DNA of 64,000 nucleotides from Cardinalis cardinalis (lineage: Eukaryota; Chordata; Aves; Passeriformes; Cardinalidae): assembly GCA_014549065.1 (NCBI GenBank), contig JACDOX010000116.1:1603635-1667634 (forward strand). Reading direction: 5' to 3'. The notes beneath the pieces were generated by a model. That model made no database searches. It was not told where the DNA came from and saw only the letters and a list, made by a program, of their open reading frames with translations. Position 1 is the first letter of the stretch. Each line of letters starts with the position of its first letter. The position numbers and the translations under genes were made by a program. This document shows, in pieces, positions 1 through 14,474 of this stretch.

Positions 1-1370
1 GAGGCACTGATAAAAGGGGCCTCACTGTGGTGCTGCACAAAACTGTTGCTACAAAATACCTTTGTCAAACCCCAGCCACAAAACAATGTGAAAAAGGAGG
101 ATTGAATTAAGTGTGAAGGTGAAATGAAGAATAGGGNGTGTGATGGAAGGGACAGTAAGATACAAAACTCATGTTCAGAGTTCTTTGTCCTACAAAAACT
201 CCAAATAATGTGCTCTAAAATTGTCTAGCAGGATGTAAAATGATTTCATGACTGCATCTAATATATCTTTTGCCTACATAATTTCAGCATTTGCTCATAA
301 TTTTCAGTTAAGGAAATGTGTATTTGTCTCAGTACTATGGCTCTGCTCTCCTGTGGGACTGTAGTCACTTGCTGCTGTCAGCTTGGGTTGCACTGATTTT
401 GCAGGGAACTGGGGCTAGAACAGTACTGCAGCTTAAAGTCTGTTTGCTTACTTTTTCTTTTCTTCTATCTCTTGGTAAGATCTTGTAGTGGTACAGTTGA
501 TCAGGATATGGCAGATCAGGTTAAGGATTTCTTGGCAAGGCAGAGTGCCAGTGTTGAGGAAGACAGTGGGAGGTGCCCTGGGCAATTAAAGACAGATGTG
601 GGAAGGGGACCAGATCAGCAGAGAGGGGAGGAGTTCACACAACCCACTTAAATGTCTCTCATTTTACTAAATTAGTCTGCACTGAAACAGTTCTAGATTT
701 TTTCTCCATATTTCTCACCCCTTCTCCCTCCANTCCTCCCCTCCCCAACCCCAACTCCAGCACCACCTCTGCTCCTTGCCCTCCCTGAAGACCCTGCTAT
801 GCTCCTGACAGAAGCCAGGGAATTGTACTTTATTTATAATTTTTAGTACTTTGTGTCTCTTATAAATACATTTGCTTAGCTAGGTTTTCTATGGTAATGC
901 TCTCACAGAGATTTTGCTGTGATGTGCGGAGATTGCTGTGTATGAATAATAAATATCATTTTTAGGGAACAACCATTGCTTTTCAGACAGTAATACTCCC
1001 AAGTTATGTTATGTAGTTGCTAAAAAATGTCAAGCCTTTCATTTCTCAGGAGTAAAGGAAGCTTGTACCTCTGTTGTGTATTCCTCCACACACAAGGNTG
1101 TATGTACACTCCCTTGTCAGTGTGAGAATCATTGATGGCCTTGCATTTGAAACATGCTAGAAATTCTAACAGGAGAATCTCACTGTAGTGTGGAGGGGAG
1201 TGTGGGTTATCAATTGTGGTATGATTTTATTCAGAAAGCAAAGTGCTGACATACATTTGTTCGTTGTTATGTTTTAATTGGCAGTTAGTAAGATGAGTGG
1301 CATAATTTAGCATCATCCCTCCAAAATTTTAATAACAATAAAAACAATAAATAAACAATAAAAATACAAG
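1..1370. other. Non-coding stretch, no gene recognised
   Basis: AT-rich unique-looking DNA. The only open frame of note (573-788, plus) runs through a C-rich, T-rich pyrimidine tract at about 708-784 and has no recognisable domain. The last 50 bases before the microsatellite at 1371 are A-rich with scattered C. Nothing else could be identified. Confidence 0.6.
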
Positions 1371-1444
1371 AAAAGAAAAGAAAAGAAAAGAAAAGAAAAG
1401 AAAAGAAAAGAAAAGAAAAGAAAGAAAAGAAAAGAAAAGAAAAA
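1371..1444. repeat. (AAAAG)n pentanucleotide microsatellite
   Basis: About 14-15 copies of AAAAG with one shortened unit near 1421 (AAAG), which shifts the phase of the last copies. It lies directly after an A-rich stretch (about 1331-1370) containing AACAATAA-like units, so it probably grew from an A-rich seed. Open frames on the minus strand here are only the translated repeat (Phe/Leu/Ser-rich) and are not genes. Confidence 0.95.
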
Positions 1445-4400
1445 TGAAATCTGTTTTATTTGCTTGAGGTGTGTTATGCTGTACCCAGACAACAAGCCAT
1501 CTGCACAGTGAAATATTCACTGATGGTGCACTTCAAGCTTGTAACTGCAGTGTGTTGCTTTATCTCTGAGTGCCTTGGTTTGAATGACCCTATGGGTTCT
1601 CGTGCGCCACCCCCATTTCAGATTATTTGTATCCCTCATGCTGGAGCGTTTCCCATTCTGACTGAGGCGGACCAGAGGAACAGAAGCCACACAGCAGGTT
1701 GCACAGCTTTTGATGAAGCTTTTTGCACAGACCACTTTAGCTGGGAGTGATCCCCAGTAACAGCTGCTACCACTTCTACCACTAGTCACTCACTTTCACT
1801 TACAGACAAATCTAATCCAAGAGGTTAATGTTAGCAAAATGTACATTCTACTGAAGCAGTTGAATTTACATGCTTCAGAAAATTTAACTAGTCTTGCAGA
1901 GGGTTTTTTGGTAAATTTTTATGTATATCCTTGGAAATTTATTTTGCTTTAATTGTTTTTCCTTAGAAGCANTCTTGTGAATAATCTTTGGTTTAGGTAA
2001 AGTTCACACCTATTGCTTTTTAATGTGCTCACAATTAATGAAAATGTGCATACTGTGTGTAAACTCACCTGTTAAAATTCCCTAATACACAAGGCCTTGT
2101 TGTTCACAAATTAATGTCATGAATCCATTTGGATGTCAACCAGGAACTTGTTGTAATTGCTTACACATAAGTAAGATATTTCCTTGTGTTTTAATTAGTT
2201 GATGCAAGGGATTAATATGATTACATGGAAGGCAGCACAGTTTCTATCTTAATAAATCAGGCAGTGTGGGTGCCAAATCAGCCCTCAATCTCATTTGGGC
2301 AGAGTGCTTTGATAAAGGCACTGATCAGACAACTAAGGCTTCCTGTGGCAGCAGCAGTGTAGATCTTTCAGGTTTGCTGATACTGTTGATGTGCAATGCG
2401 GGATATTAATCAGGACTAATTATATGCTTTGGCTATGAAACAAATTCAAGGCCACTGCAGGGCATGCTTCTGTATGTAATTGCTGACTTTAAGGTACTGG
2501 GTTAATTGATAGAAATTAAGAGGACCTTCCATTTACTGATATTGTATTTTGGAATACACCAGCTCCTTCTTTGCTATTTGGTCCATTTAGTTTTAAGCAC
2601 ATGCCAGTGTATGGTTGAGTAGACATCCATTACGCTGCCTATTTTTAGTTTTCCTGTTATTTACCTTTCAATTTTGTCTTAAGTCTTTCCAGAGAGGCAG
2701 CAAACAATTAAATACTTCTAATAATGATAGGCAGCATGGTCTGAGACTGCTGTACCTTAGCTTATGTTAGGCATTCAGAAGAACTGAAAAATGCTGCTTT
2801 GTGAATAACACTGAGAATAACACTACTTTTTTTGGTGCAGGTTAGAATCTGCATGTTTACCCTATGCATCTGATAACGTGTTTCGATAGGCCAGCAAATG
2901 TGTATATATATGAGGTAAAATCTCAGTCCAGCACACTCTGATATCTATGTATCAATGTATGAATTTGAGTCAGTGCTGTCTTTCTGATGTATGGTACAAG
3001 TGAGCTTATTTGGGAGGGCTGAGAGGTGATCTTCAACACTTGTCTGTATAGAAGGTAAACTGGAGTAAAGAAAGTTCAAGTATTCTTTGACAGAGATGAA
3101 TAGCAAATGCTTGTGAGTTCTTACTATCTTAGTCCATCAAACATAAGCCCTGAGATTGATTACAGAACTGCGTAGAACTGTCATTGAGGGCTTTAGCTAG
3201 AATAATATACCAAGAGAAGAGGATTCAAAAAATATCTCTTGCTATTTTGCTATGCCCTTCTGCAACTGTAAGCGTAAATGGAAGAAGGAGATCTAAATAT
3301 CTGGGGTAAACCTATTTTTATTCAGGTTTCCTGTCCCTGCTTTCTTAGTGTGTACTCTTTGCTGGATGAATCAAACAAAATCTACGAATCAGGTTTTGCT
3401 TTTTTGATGTGTTTTGTTGTCATCTGTGCAGGAATGAAACAAAGGTTGTTCTGTCTCTATCAGGTCTATTCTAGTAATAATTGTGCTATTGGTAATAGAG
3501 CTACCTTCTTTCTTTTTGCAGAAATGCTTGATTTTGTTTCACTCAGCACCATCCATAACAAGCAGGAAACTTGCTACTGTCAAAGCCTTTTTTCTTAAAG
3601 TCTGAACTTCTGTGGCACAAATTGCTTGTAGATGGGGTGTGAGCCAGTCCATTCCCATTGTCTGTGCCGAACTAGCCACGTGAATGCCACAAATTAATCA
3701 CATCTAGTGTGAGAATAGAAAGCTCTCACCCACTAACACGTTTGTGAAAGCACTTTGAATCCGAGGGAAAGAACCTCTCAAATGAACATGAAAAATGTTG
3801 GGCTTTTGAAGGCTGGGAATTGTGCAGCCTGACCAGACCTGTCTGCTGCCATGTGGGGGGAGTGAGGGATGGGAGGACTACCAGCCTGGGAGGTTTTCTG
3901 CTAAATTATCTGCTTTGACTGACTGATGCTGGGGTTGTAAATGAGTTGCTGGCTACAGCCGTGCTGGCGCTCAGAGTGCAGTGCCAGCTGTCTGCCTTGC
4001 TGGGGAACAATAGCAGTACCCTTTGGTGTGTGAGAAAGGCACATTCAGGCGTAATGTTTTATTAGACTTTGGGATAACCTTTTCTTTTGTAAACGTCAGG
4101 ATTCTTAGATAGGAATTGTCCTGTGTAATTTATAATTAATTTTTATCTCCATACCTATTTGTGCATAAAATTTCCTTAAAAGCTGTCCATNAATTGGCCA
4201 ATATTATGTATTCTGGTACTGTCTTTCTTTTTCCNTTTAATTTTTCCTATCTGAAAACTGATGCAATTTTGAAACATTCTCCTTTTATAATTTGAGGGGG
4301 GGAAAGAAAACCCAAAACACCCCACAACCAAGTTTGCTTGAGAATACTGGCAAGAATAATGACTGTATTTCTTTGGGCCATGCTTGTAATGCTGAGTCTG

Positions 4401-7400
4401 AAGAGAAGGGTATTGATGTCCTTTTCCTCCCTTCTCCTCAAGACCCTTGGACATAAAGGGATGATAGATGGAGAACTTTTGAGCTCTTTGTTTCTTGGTA
4501 TTCTTGGAGTACAAATTCTTTGGAGCAGAAGCAGTTTCTATTTAGAAATAGAAACAGAATTCTGTGCATGAAAGCAGACATATACCAACCAGTCAGAACA
4601 TACACATAATTTTTATATTTATAGTTTATGATAACAGTGAACATAAACTGAAATGGTAGCTGAAAGACATTTTGAAGGGTGTGTTAAAAGCATAGTGTTT
4701 GCCTCTTCAAAAACTGCAATTGAATGATGTTTTCCTTAATCTTTTGTTTAAACATTTACCCTGAGATGCTAAAAAATCTTGTCTAATGGAAAAATTGTAC
4801 TTTTGACAAACACAGACTTCACTGTGGAAGGCCAGAAATTGTATTAGCCAAGAAAATTAAAGATACCATGACATTTACATAAAGATTATAATAAATACAA
4901 AGCATCAAGTGTGCATACTTTTTTCTGGTTTTGTCTGATCACCAGAACATCCTAGCTAAATGGAAAGTAATTTCTAGTGTGCAGCCTGAGTTCTTGAGCT
5001 GCAGGCTTTGTATTGTTTTCTTTCTTAAATCCTCATAGTATTTCTTTTTTGCATCACATGTACTTTTGTTCCTTCTTTCCTTTTCTGTGCGTAGAAAGCA
5101 CAGAGCCTGCGGCGTANGGCAGGGGCTGAGGGTGCCACAAGTCTGCCCTGCAGCATCATGGTCTTTTGCCTGGCTTTGCCTTGGAACTCCTCTCACACCA
5201 CTGCTGCTCTTCAGGTCTGCTGCAGCATCTGTACTTTTCCAACCTCGAGCTTCAAGTCATTCTGAAGGTCACATTACAGCTAACCCCAGAGAGCAAAACA
5301 CGAAGTAAAGGGTATACAGTTTCTCAGAGAGATGACCCTTCTGCACTTGGCCTCTGGAAAGCTCTGGTATAATGACAGAGCTTAACAGCTTGTGCAAGCA
5401 CTAGTGGCTTGGGNTTAGCCCTGCTAAACAAATGGCTGTCTCACATTACTTGCTGTCCCTATCATATTCATAATTTGATATTCAAGAAGCACCCTTTAAG
5501 AAGTAATGAAAAAGGAGAAAGTAGATAAAAGAATTGCAGAGACTTGGTGCTTTGTTACTCACATATGTAATTTAGAATATTTTTCTGTGTATCTTTTTTT
5601 TATCTCTGTCTGAAATTAGCTTGTGGATGGTACTGTATGACCAAGTCAGCATCACTATTTTCTACAATTCTGAAAATGTTAAAATTTCATGCCTTGCAGT
5701 TACTCCAGAACTAACTGAAAGACACAGATATCTGAAACCCTGTCCTGAACCATCACCTATGTAGGTACAGAATTTTTTTAATCCCAAATTCAAATCTATC
5801 ATTGTTTTAGGGAGAAATACATGAGTTGAAATAGGGAAAGTCTGCTTTTGTCACTGACTGAGATGTAGTTAGCAGTATGGTAACAATTGGATATTTCTGT
5901 CACCAAAACAAGTTGTTGACTGCGCTCATCCTTAAGGCTGTTGACAGCTGTGTTTTCTATCCATATATTATTTTGGACCACTCATATTATCACAAGCTCT
6001 TACTAGTCTCCTTATCACTTGCTGAGAAACCAGAACTCAGAAAACTATGGCAAAAACCTGATGGTACATTAAAGGCATAAAATACTAATCTTGATCACTG
6101 ATGAACTATAATTCCTGTTCCCTAGGTAGACTAATAAAAATTATGGAAAACTGATACCTATTCTGTCTGCAAAGTCTTGTTCTTGCTGCAAAAAGCTATC
6201 TGCTCTTCTGCCATCTTCTCGCTTCTCATTACCTCTTCTTTGTGTCAGCAGAAACATCTGTTAGCAGCAGTGTGGATCCATGCCAGTTCAAAGGGATTGT
6301 GAATCTGTTTCCTAAGTCAAGTGTTCTTTGTAGTAAAGGCATAAATAACTACTGAAATAGTCCAGCGTGGTCTCAAGTGCAGGAAAGGAGAATATTTATT
6401 TTGAACTTCTTTGTTTAAACATAAAAATTTAGTTCACTTATTCTGAAAGCTTTGTTTAGTTTTTGTTGTTGTTGCTTGGTGTTTTGTTTTGTTTATGTTT
6501 TTTGTTAGGCTTTATTTTTTTCAGGATGGTTAGAAAAAATTGTATCAGTTATATAATCACGTGATAGCTATCAGATGAAAAATAAATTTTTTATGGCATG
6601 AGGGGTGACTTATTCTGTGATCCTGTTTTTGTATTTTTACTGTAGTTAAAACTGAAATGTCCTTTTACAATGACTTGCATTTGTACAGTGGTGTTTATTT
6701 GTATATTATATTTTTGTCAGCTGCCAATGATTCTAGTATTTATAAAAGTATGTTTGCCTCTGCTAGATCCTGAGATAGAACAGATATGCACAGGTATGCT
6801 CTCAAAGTCAGAGGAATGTTGTTCAGCAGTAAGACTTCTCCATGCTGACTTAATAAAGCTGGCTAGTATCATAGGGACTAATGCAATATATGAGGTGAGA
6901 ACCCTGTTCTCTCCTGTTGCCCATTATGGAAATATTTCTTATGACATGATAGATTTCTTATGAATAGATGGATTTGTACTGTCGTTTGCTTCACAATGTA
7001 TGAATTTATTTTTTCTTAAATTTAAGTAAGGTTCATTAAACCTTAATGGCAGGTATGTGTGGAATTTAAAGTAAATTTTACATAGCACCTTTCAGATTTT
7101 TTTGTTTGGTTGGTTGGTTGGGTTTTTTGGGATATCTCACAGTGCTTCATGGTAATTGGTTAGTGACTACAACCACTCTGAATACATTATATCAAAAGCT
7201 TGTCTACTTACCTTGTCAATTTCAAAATATATGTTCAGGTAAGATATATATATGTATGTGTGCATTTCCATTTAAGGCATTCTGGACTTCTGTATTTTGA
7301 AGTCCAAAATTTAAATACGTTTCTTTTCTAAAGGATAATGGGCTTTCCAGATGTATCAGCAACTATCTTTGCTGTTTATGTTCGAGCTAAAATACGACTG

Positions 7401-8714
7401 ACATTCTCTCTCAGTAATTGCACTCATTATACTGCAGAGATCACTACAGAAACCTTATTCAGTGAGTAGTTGTTTTAAAAAAAACTTCTTTTTAATAATT
7501 TACTTGCCCTGCTTTGAGAGAAAATATTCTTTCTATTCTTTAAGTTATTTAATTCAATGTACATGCCGATGAAATCCTTGAGAGGCAGTTACTCTGTGTT
7601 TAGTCACAGATGGAGTACGTCAGCAATACCACAGATTGCTACTAGGTTTTGGACTAAGGAGCCTTAACAATTCATGGTGTATGTATTTTCTGAAAAGTAC
7701 AGGTGACATTGGACCCATATTTCTACCCTTCTTTTTAAATATGCTTTAAGCCACCATTATAAGTACCTAGTCACATTTGATTTAATAAATCTTTGTAAAT
7801 AAGTACATTATTGCTTCTTATTACAACTCTGTGGAGCATAACCACCACACAACTGCATTTGACCTTCTCATATCCTCTTCCCTATTGCAGGCAATGTTGC
7901 TGAATTATGTCAGTTCTTTAATAAAATACAGGAATTCTTGCAGGGGAGCTATTCACTGGCTAATGTAATTTGAATAATAATAATTTGAATCCCAGATTCA
8001 AAATGACTGTCATACACATTATTTGTATGCTATTTTTCTGAGTATTTAATGGACTACTCTCTTAGCTGGCAAACTTTTTGGGATCTTTTTCTATCTTTGT
8101 AGCTAAAAACTACTCAGTATGGCACACAGCATGGGTGGAGGCCTAGATGGCTGTGTTTACTTTCTCTATTTGTTGTCTAAAGTGCTTACTATTAATATTA
8201 ATTCTGTGCTTATGTTTCTTCAAGAAGTATGCAGATATGAAAATCAGAGCTGAGGAGAAGCCAGAAATAAGTGGCAGTTACAATGTATTTGTTATTCTAG
8301 TCCCAGAGTTTTAGGATTTAGAGTTTTTCTTGTCTTCTGCCATCATTGCCCAAAATCTTTTCAAGAAAGATGTGTTGACTGCATGTCCTCAGCTCAGATT
8401 CCTATAATGTTCCTCAGTGCCACAGGCAGAACATTTTGAAAGACAAGTTACAGAGGTGCTTTATATTGCCCTTGAGCTGTATCCTTTGGCAGAGTAATAT
8501 GGACTGAAAGTTCTGCTAAAGAGAATGCTCATCCATTTTAGTATGTTAAGAGTTGACCAGATATCAGGATTTTACTATAAACCCAAGCTTGGGCNCCATA
8601 GAGCAAAAATTGTGCAGCTATTATTTTCTGAGTCCTGATGGAGGCAGAGGAGTATTCACATAATCAGGACTAATCAGGATAAAACAGAATAGAGTGCTTC
8701 TATTTCCTTCTTTT
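1445..8714. other. Non-coding stretch, no gene recognised
   Basis: Unique-looking AT-rich DNA. Open frames are at most 112 codons and have no recognisable domain. Small low-complexity patches are present: TG/TTG-rich at 6465-6510 and GGTT-type at 7099-7131. The segment 2141-2530 stands out for dense homeodomain-like TAATTA/TTAATT words and is listed among the findings as a possible conserved element. No interspersed repeat could be placed with confidence. Confidence 0.55.
7099..7131. repeat. (GGTT)n-like low-complexity tract
   Basis: T-rich sequence with three GGTT units followed by G3T6G3. This kind of G/T simple repeat recurs at 62142-62256, and in reverse complement (CCAAA units) at 57625-57641. 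Confidence 0.7.
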
Positions 8715-8717
8715 GGG

Positions 8718-8757
8718 AAAAAAAAAGGGGGGGGGGGGGAAGAAAGAAAAAAGGAAG
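8718..8757. repeat. A9-G13 homopolymer block with purine-rich flank
   Basis: Nine A (8718-8726) run directly into thirteen G (8727-8739), followed by an A/G-only stretch to about 8757. The whole block is pure purine on the plus strand. Exact run lengths are unreliable because such homopolymers are error-prone in assembly. Confidence 0.9.
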
Positions 8758-11700
8758 GTGAGAGCATGCCTTAACTTGATTAGTGTCAAGAGCATGCATG
8801 ATCTTCNCCTCTGCAGGTTACAGAGTGAGGACAAGCTTTTCTCTAACCATTAGTCTTAGCTAGGATCTAGTAACATTTTTGGTGCAATACAAAGACCAAG
8901 ATATCTTCACTTCATTGCTGTCAAGAGAGTAGTACATTCATATTTCATGTCCACTCCTCAGCAATGCTCTGCACTCACCAGTTCCTCAGCAGGCAAAAAC
9001 TATAGCTTAGTTTTGCTGTATTTTAAACAGTACTGTGTGCTGCAGCCACAATATCTAATGAAGACGGAGTCTGATAAGGTAGTGGAAGAAGCTTTAAANC
9101 TATTGATACTTTAAGTACAATGTTGCAATAGTGGTCTAAGTGGCACCTTTATTTTTCTGTCAAGGATGTCAACTGGTAACCCACTGCTGCTTTGGAGGCT
9201 GGTGTTCAGTTTATGGTGGGTGAGAGAACAAAGAAGTCACAATGAAACTAGGAAGCTAAAACAGAACAGGCGTTTGCTCCTGGGACCACACGGATCTGCT
9301 TGCTGGATGTCCTTCCAGACGTTGCAGGAGGATAGCTGTCTGAAGGTTTTGCAGGTTTTGTCAGAGCAGTGTAATGGAATTGACTGTCTGGCAGACAATC
9401 TGATTTGGGAATTCCAGCCAGCTACACGCCCCTGTGTTGACTAATAAGTCACTGGCTCACTAAACCTTCTTGTTACCTAATATGTTTTTGTTTAACAACT
9501 TGTGGCTTTGCAAGAGAGCCCTGTTTATTCTCACAGGAGAGCCCTGCGTAGTCTTTCCCTGTTTTATTATTTTTCCCCTGCCGGAGAACTCAGCTGGGTT
9601 CAGAAGCTCCTGGGTGAAGGGTCTTGGCAGGAGATGTGCCTGCATTTCTTGTGTGCTTGCAATACAGTTGTTTGATGATGTTACTGGGTAAAGAGGTCTG
9701 AATCCTGACATCATACAAGTTAATTACCTGTCGAAAGTACTATGTAGGCAGTACTATGACCAATATCACCACTTTGAGTCTTTGCAATTACCAAGCCAGA
9801 ACAATTGCTTGATTTGTGATGCTGAATGAAATAGATGTTGGTATTCGCTTCTACTACGTATGAATTATTTTAAAACCTTTTAAAAGGATTTTTGTTAAAG
9901 AATTTGAAACTTTGATTTAGGTTTCTTGGTATGAAATACTGTGAATATGCATACATAGTCTGATATTTTTCCAAATCTGCTTTTTTGGCTTAACTTTGGC
10001 ATTTGCAAGCAAATAAGCAGCTGCATAGTTTTTCATAGTGGTTTTTGTGCTTTGATATACCAGTACTTTGACATCTGAATACTTTTTTGCATGTCTAAAC
10101 CTGATAGTGTTAGTAATACATGCCACCAATTCATTACAAAGAGAAAACTCTGAGACCAGATATTTTGCTTGGAAAATTTAAGGTCTGGTCAAGTGCTGGG
10201 TGAAGTTCAGCCATTTAGTTGTTTGTGTGTTTTCTCTCTTTCTAAATTCATTATCCCTTTCATAGGAGATAATTTTTCATGTCCTAGCCAAAAGCTTAAA
10301 ATAGCTTTCCCTCCCAGTAAGGCTTTTTTTCCCTTTTATGCGATTTTTTTTTCCTACCAAAGAGCAAGATAGCCAACAGAGGGAGCACACACATCTTGCA
10401 TGCTGGTAACAGCCTGACTGTTAGGGCAGACAACCAGGAGCCATGTCTCAGATGTGGCACAGAGAGCATAGTTAAAATACTGCATCANTGCAATGATATT
10501 TGAGCACATACAGAATGTCATTGTTTTTCATTGGTAAAGTCTATCTTGATTTTTACTTTTTTTAGAGGAGGATGAATCATCCTTGGGACATGAAGTATTA
10601 CTGAAGAAATAACACTTGAAAAAAGTATTTATGAAGGTTAAACCACCACATATATTTGATTCTGGGTTTTGTTGCTTTTTTGGATGTATTGGAGTGGCTA
10701 CAACACTGCTACTGTAATGAATACGTTATTTATTAGTTATTTGTTTTCAAGATTCATGAGGGCAGGGACAAAAGGGTGGCATCTGTGCATAATTTGAATA
10801 CGTGAGTATGGGCCATAATCTTCTTGGAAAAAATGAGACTGTAACCCTTCCATTGAAAGGACTTATGAACAAATACCTGCCACACATAGGTACTGTCTCT
10901 GATCAGTATGATTTGTTGTTTCTGCGATGTTCTGAAAATTAGAAAGTACTGCACTTGTGTAGTTGCTGATGTTATTATTGCTATAGTATTTATTAAATCA
11001 ATTTTCTTTGAGATTGCAAGGCTTTCCTTTCAGCTTTATATACAGTTGCATGCAGTGTTATGCACTTGAGTTTTAAATTATTGTTTTGACAGTCTGCTTC
11101 ACATTTAGTCACTTTAGCCTCATCATGCAAATGTTTTAGCATGATGTGTATGAATGACTGAACCCATATGAGTGGCTGCTCTGAAGTAAGTCAGTAGGAC
11201 TGCTTAAACAGGCAAGCATTTGGATATTAAGCAACAGAACTACATTATGTTTTACAGAGACAGGAAGACAGGTTTATTAACTTGAATNTAAAATGTGCAT
11301 TTCCCTATAGGTAGGTTTTTAACCTCTGTATTTAAAGGCCACTGTGATGAGTTTGTAATGCAGAGCTGGAACAGAGGCTTGCCAAACTCATCTCTCATGT
11401 ATTTACAGAGGCTGCTAAGTATAGAAACAGCTGAATTGGGCTGGTTTCAAACTGGGGAAATCCACAGATGTTAAAGTCTTTGTAGCTTGCTAGCAATGCC
11501 CTGAGACACCCAGCCACCCAGTGAGTACAAGTGTTAAACGTTTGAGAATGGAGTCTGCTTTCTTGGCAGGGCATTTATTAAATCAAACACTGACCTTTTT
11601 TTAAAGCCAGTAAAGGCAAGTGTTTCCTCTATCTGGGTATACAAATGAAATCTGCAGCATTACAGTTGTCCAAGCACACGGGCACAACCTGCTGCCCTAC

Positions 11701-14473
11701 CCTTTTGTGAGGGAGGCGCCACATGGTGATGACATAAATGATGTTGAAATCCTGTAATGGTCTCCCAACGGCCTTCCTATCCCAAGTGTGCTATTAATTT
11801 GTACTGAAGGAGCAACTTTTGGCTACGCAATAAAAAAAAGAGAACATTGCTGGTAACAATAAGGGTTTCTGTGAGCTGTAGGGAAAATGGATAGATGTAT
11901 TGTCTGCCAGGAACTTGAGGCTCTCCCTGTTCATGGTTTAAGCTGTGGGTTTATAGATTAGTTTGGTGTGATTATTCTGAAAGGTAGTGGGCAGGGATCT
12001 TGGGCTTGTCCTTCAGGAACATAAGAGTCTGTTTTCAATTCTCCCTGAATGAAATTGATGCAATATATTAGTTTCTCTTATTGTAAAAGAAATGTAATTT
12101 CTTACCTCCTGGACAGCTGTGAGACTTTTCTCCCTGAACCAGGGATATTGAACTGCACAGTGGTTTTTACATTGCCCGGTAGAACAGATGGAAATAGAGC
12201 TACTAGGCTACAAAGGAGGCGAGAAAACTATGCTGTAAATGTATGGAATGGAGATGCAAGCTTAGTGCTTTTACTGTTACAACATTTTCCTTTAGCTTGT
12301 TTATTTGGAAGACAAAGAGGAAGAAGCTCTTAACACTTCTGTAGCATGTAGAAAGTAAACTCATTTTGTACTTGTAACTGAATTGGCTTCTTATGGTCAA
12401 ACTGTACTGCTTGGACTTGTGTGAGCAATGATGCTAAACTTGGGGAAACCACAGTGCTTAAATTTGAAACAATTGTATTTAAGTATTTCCATATATTTAT
12501 AGGCTTTGGAAAATGACGGAAATAGTAGCAATTGCTCTGGAAGTACAAAGGACTATGGATAATGCAGTCTACATGGGTAGCCAAGGTTTAGAAACAAGTG
12601 ACAGCTTTACCTTAAAGTTAAGTTTATAAAGAGGGCATTTTATATTTCATCCTCTTTCAACACTTGGATTATTTNTTTCCCCTTGAGCAATATGAGACTG
12701 TAATGTGAAAAGGTTCTGGCCCTTCTTCCCCATTCATATTAGTGATTAACAGAGTGAGTAATGACTTCAGGTGCCTTTGTGGCACAGTGATCACAGGAGC
12801 AGAATCCCACCATAGTGAAATGTGGTAACAAATGTAGTGAGGTAGGAGAAAGGCAGTCCTTGCTGTTTGTATTTTAAGCCAAAGCCTGAGTAATAGCATT
12901 GTCTTGTCATTGTTCTTCACTAAAGGGAGTAGTGTTTCCTTAAATCTGCCTTTAAAAAAAACAAACACCACCAACCCACCAACCTTGAACTTCCTTGTTT
13001 TATAAAAGAAATAAAACCAGCTTATATTATTCCAGGAATTCTTAAACATTTTATTATTGAGTTGTTCTGTAGAAGTCCTATTTTCCATTCAAAGTAATTT
13101 TTTTAGTTTTGAGAAACTTGTTAGTGTGCAGGAAATTCTTGGAGGAAAATCCATATTAACCTCATGCAAGGGAAAAATCAAAACAACCTTGAAACCATTT
13201 TGTTTGAGAACTAAGAATAGACAGGACGTTGGTGTTGGAAGAAAAGCAGAGTAACAATGCCATCTTAGCATAGTGTCATCTGTGTAATGGAAATTTCAGT
13301 TATAATAGTAATGAGAGAGAACTCTGTAACTATGCAGCACTATACACATCTGTTTTAATAACTTTGAATTAACTTCAGTAAGTCGTGTTCAAGTTGCTAT
13401 GGAAGAGCACTGAATTATGTGGTTGGCACTAATCAATGCTAAGATATACGGGCAGACTCTGAAGAATTTCATGGTTTCCTTGTGTGCTAAACTCTTTAAA
13501 TGCATCTAACTGCTCTGCCATCTAAACCTCAATTCTGTTAGGATTTTGGAACTCAATTTTATAAAATTGCACACCCAGCTTGCAGCTGTGACTTCTGTCA
13601 CAACAGGAATAACTGGTTTACTATTTGCATGCCTACATATATTGTGTGTACAGCCAAGTTTGTTAAAAGTTAACCAACTATAGACATGGTTCTAGAAGTA
13701 CCTCTGAAGTGGGTTGATGGGTTTAGATGAAGCTGCAGGAGAGGTTCTTGAATTCTACTTTATATTCACAGACTACATGTATCCCAAATNCTGAAACAAA
13801 CGGTTCAGCTTACTGAACAGCTTTCCTGTCTGGCTTTTAAAGCACTTACTTGGATCAGGGAAGTGGTAGCTAAGTTTATTCATGTCTTGACTTTTTACAG
13901 AAGACTATGAGCAGTACTTAGAATTATATAAAATGAAGTGGTTGCTCCTGTGAATTGGTACCTGTCTACATGGATGAAGACCACCAACTTAGTTCTTGTA
14001 TTTACTAAGGTGTGTCAGCTGATAGGGGACCTTACATGTTTTGTCACTGGGCTTGACAAACTTCTTCATGTAATTCTGTATTGCTTCTAACCACTTCTAA
14101 CCACTGAACTGCTACAGCAGCTAAGAAATTTGAATTTTCCATAATCCCATGTCTCAAGAAATACCAGGGCTTCTGCCTTTACTGCATAGTCACTTACTTC
14201 TGCAAAAACACAAAAAGAAGTACAGTTCTTGATACCAGTGACACAAAATTTGCATCTTTTGCTCCTCCATGTGTGTGTTTGAAAGATCATACCTTGGAAG
14301 GCATTTCTGACCACAGCAGGAACTTGTACATCCACCATGAACAAAGTGGTGCTTGCAGGATTTGACCTCTGTGAAGCAGAGACACTAGGTCAAGGCAGAT
14401 CATTGCTCCCCACAGACTGCCTGCCTGCTACACAGCACCACCAGTCTGCTGAACAGTGGTCTCTCTGCTCTCA
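8758..14473. other. Non-coding stretch, no gene recognised
   Basis: AT-rich unique-looking DNA. The longest open frame (12669-13088, minus, 139 codons) has no recognisable domain and contains an ambiguous base in its first codons. The portion 11660-11880 is more balanced in composition and contains spaced motifs of the kind seen in conserved enhancers, but conservation cannot be judged here. Confidence 0.55.
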
Positions 14474-14474
14474 G

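Noticed and set aside
10441..10500. GGCACAGAGAGC segment as another MIR fragment
   Set aside because: Only one short block matches, with no second block in order.
12669..13088. 139-codon minus-strand frame
   Set aside because: Unrecognised product, an ambiguous base in its first codons, ordinary AT-rich context; within chance.
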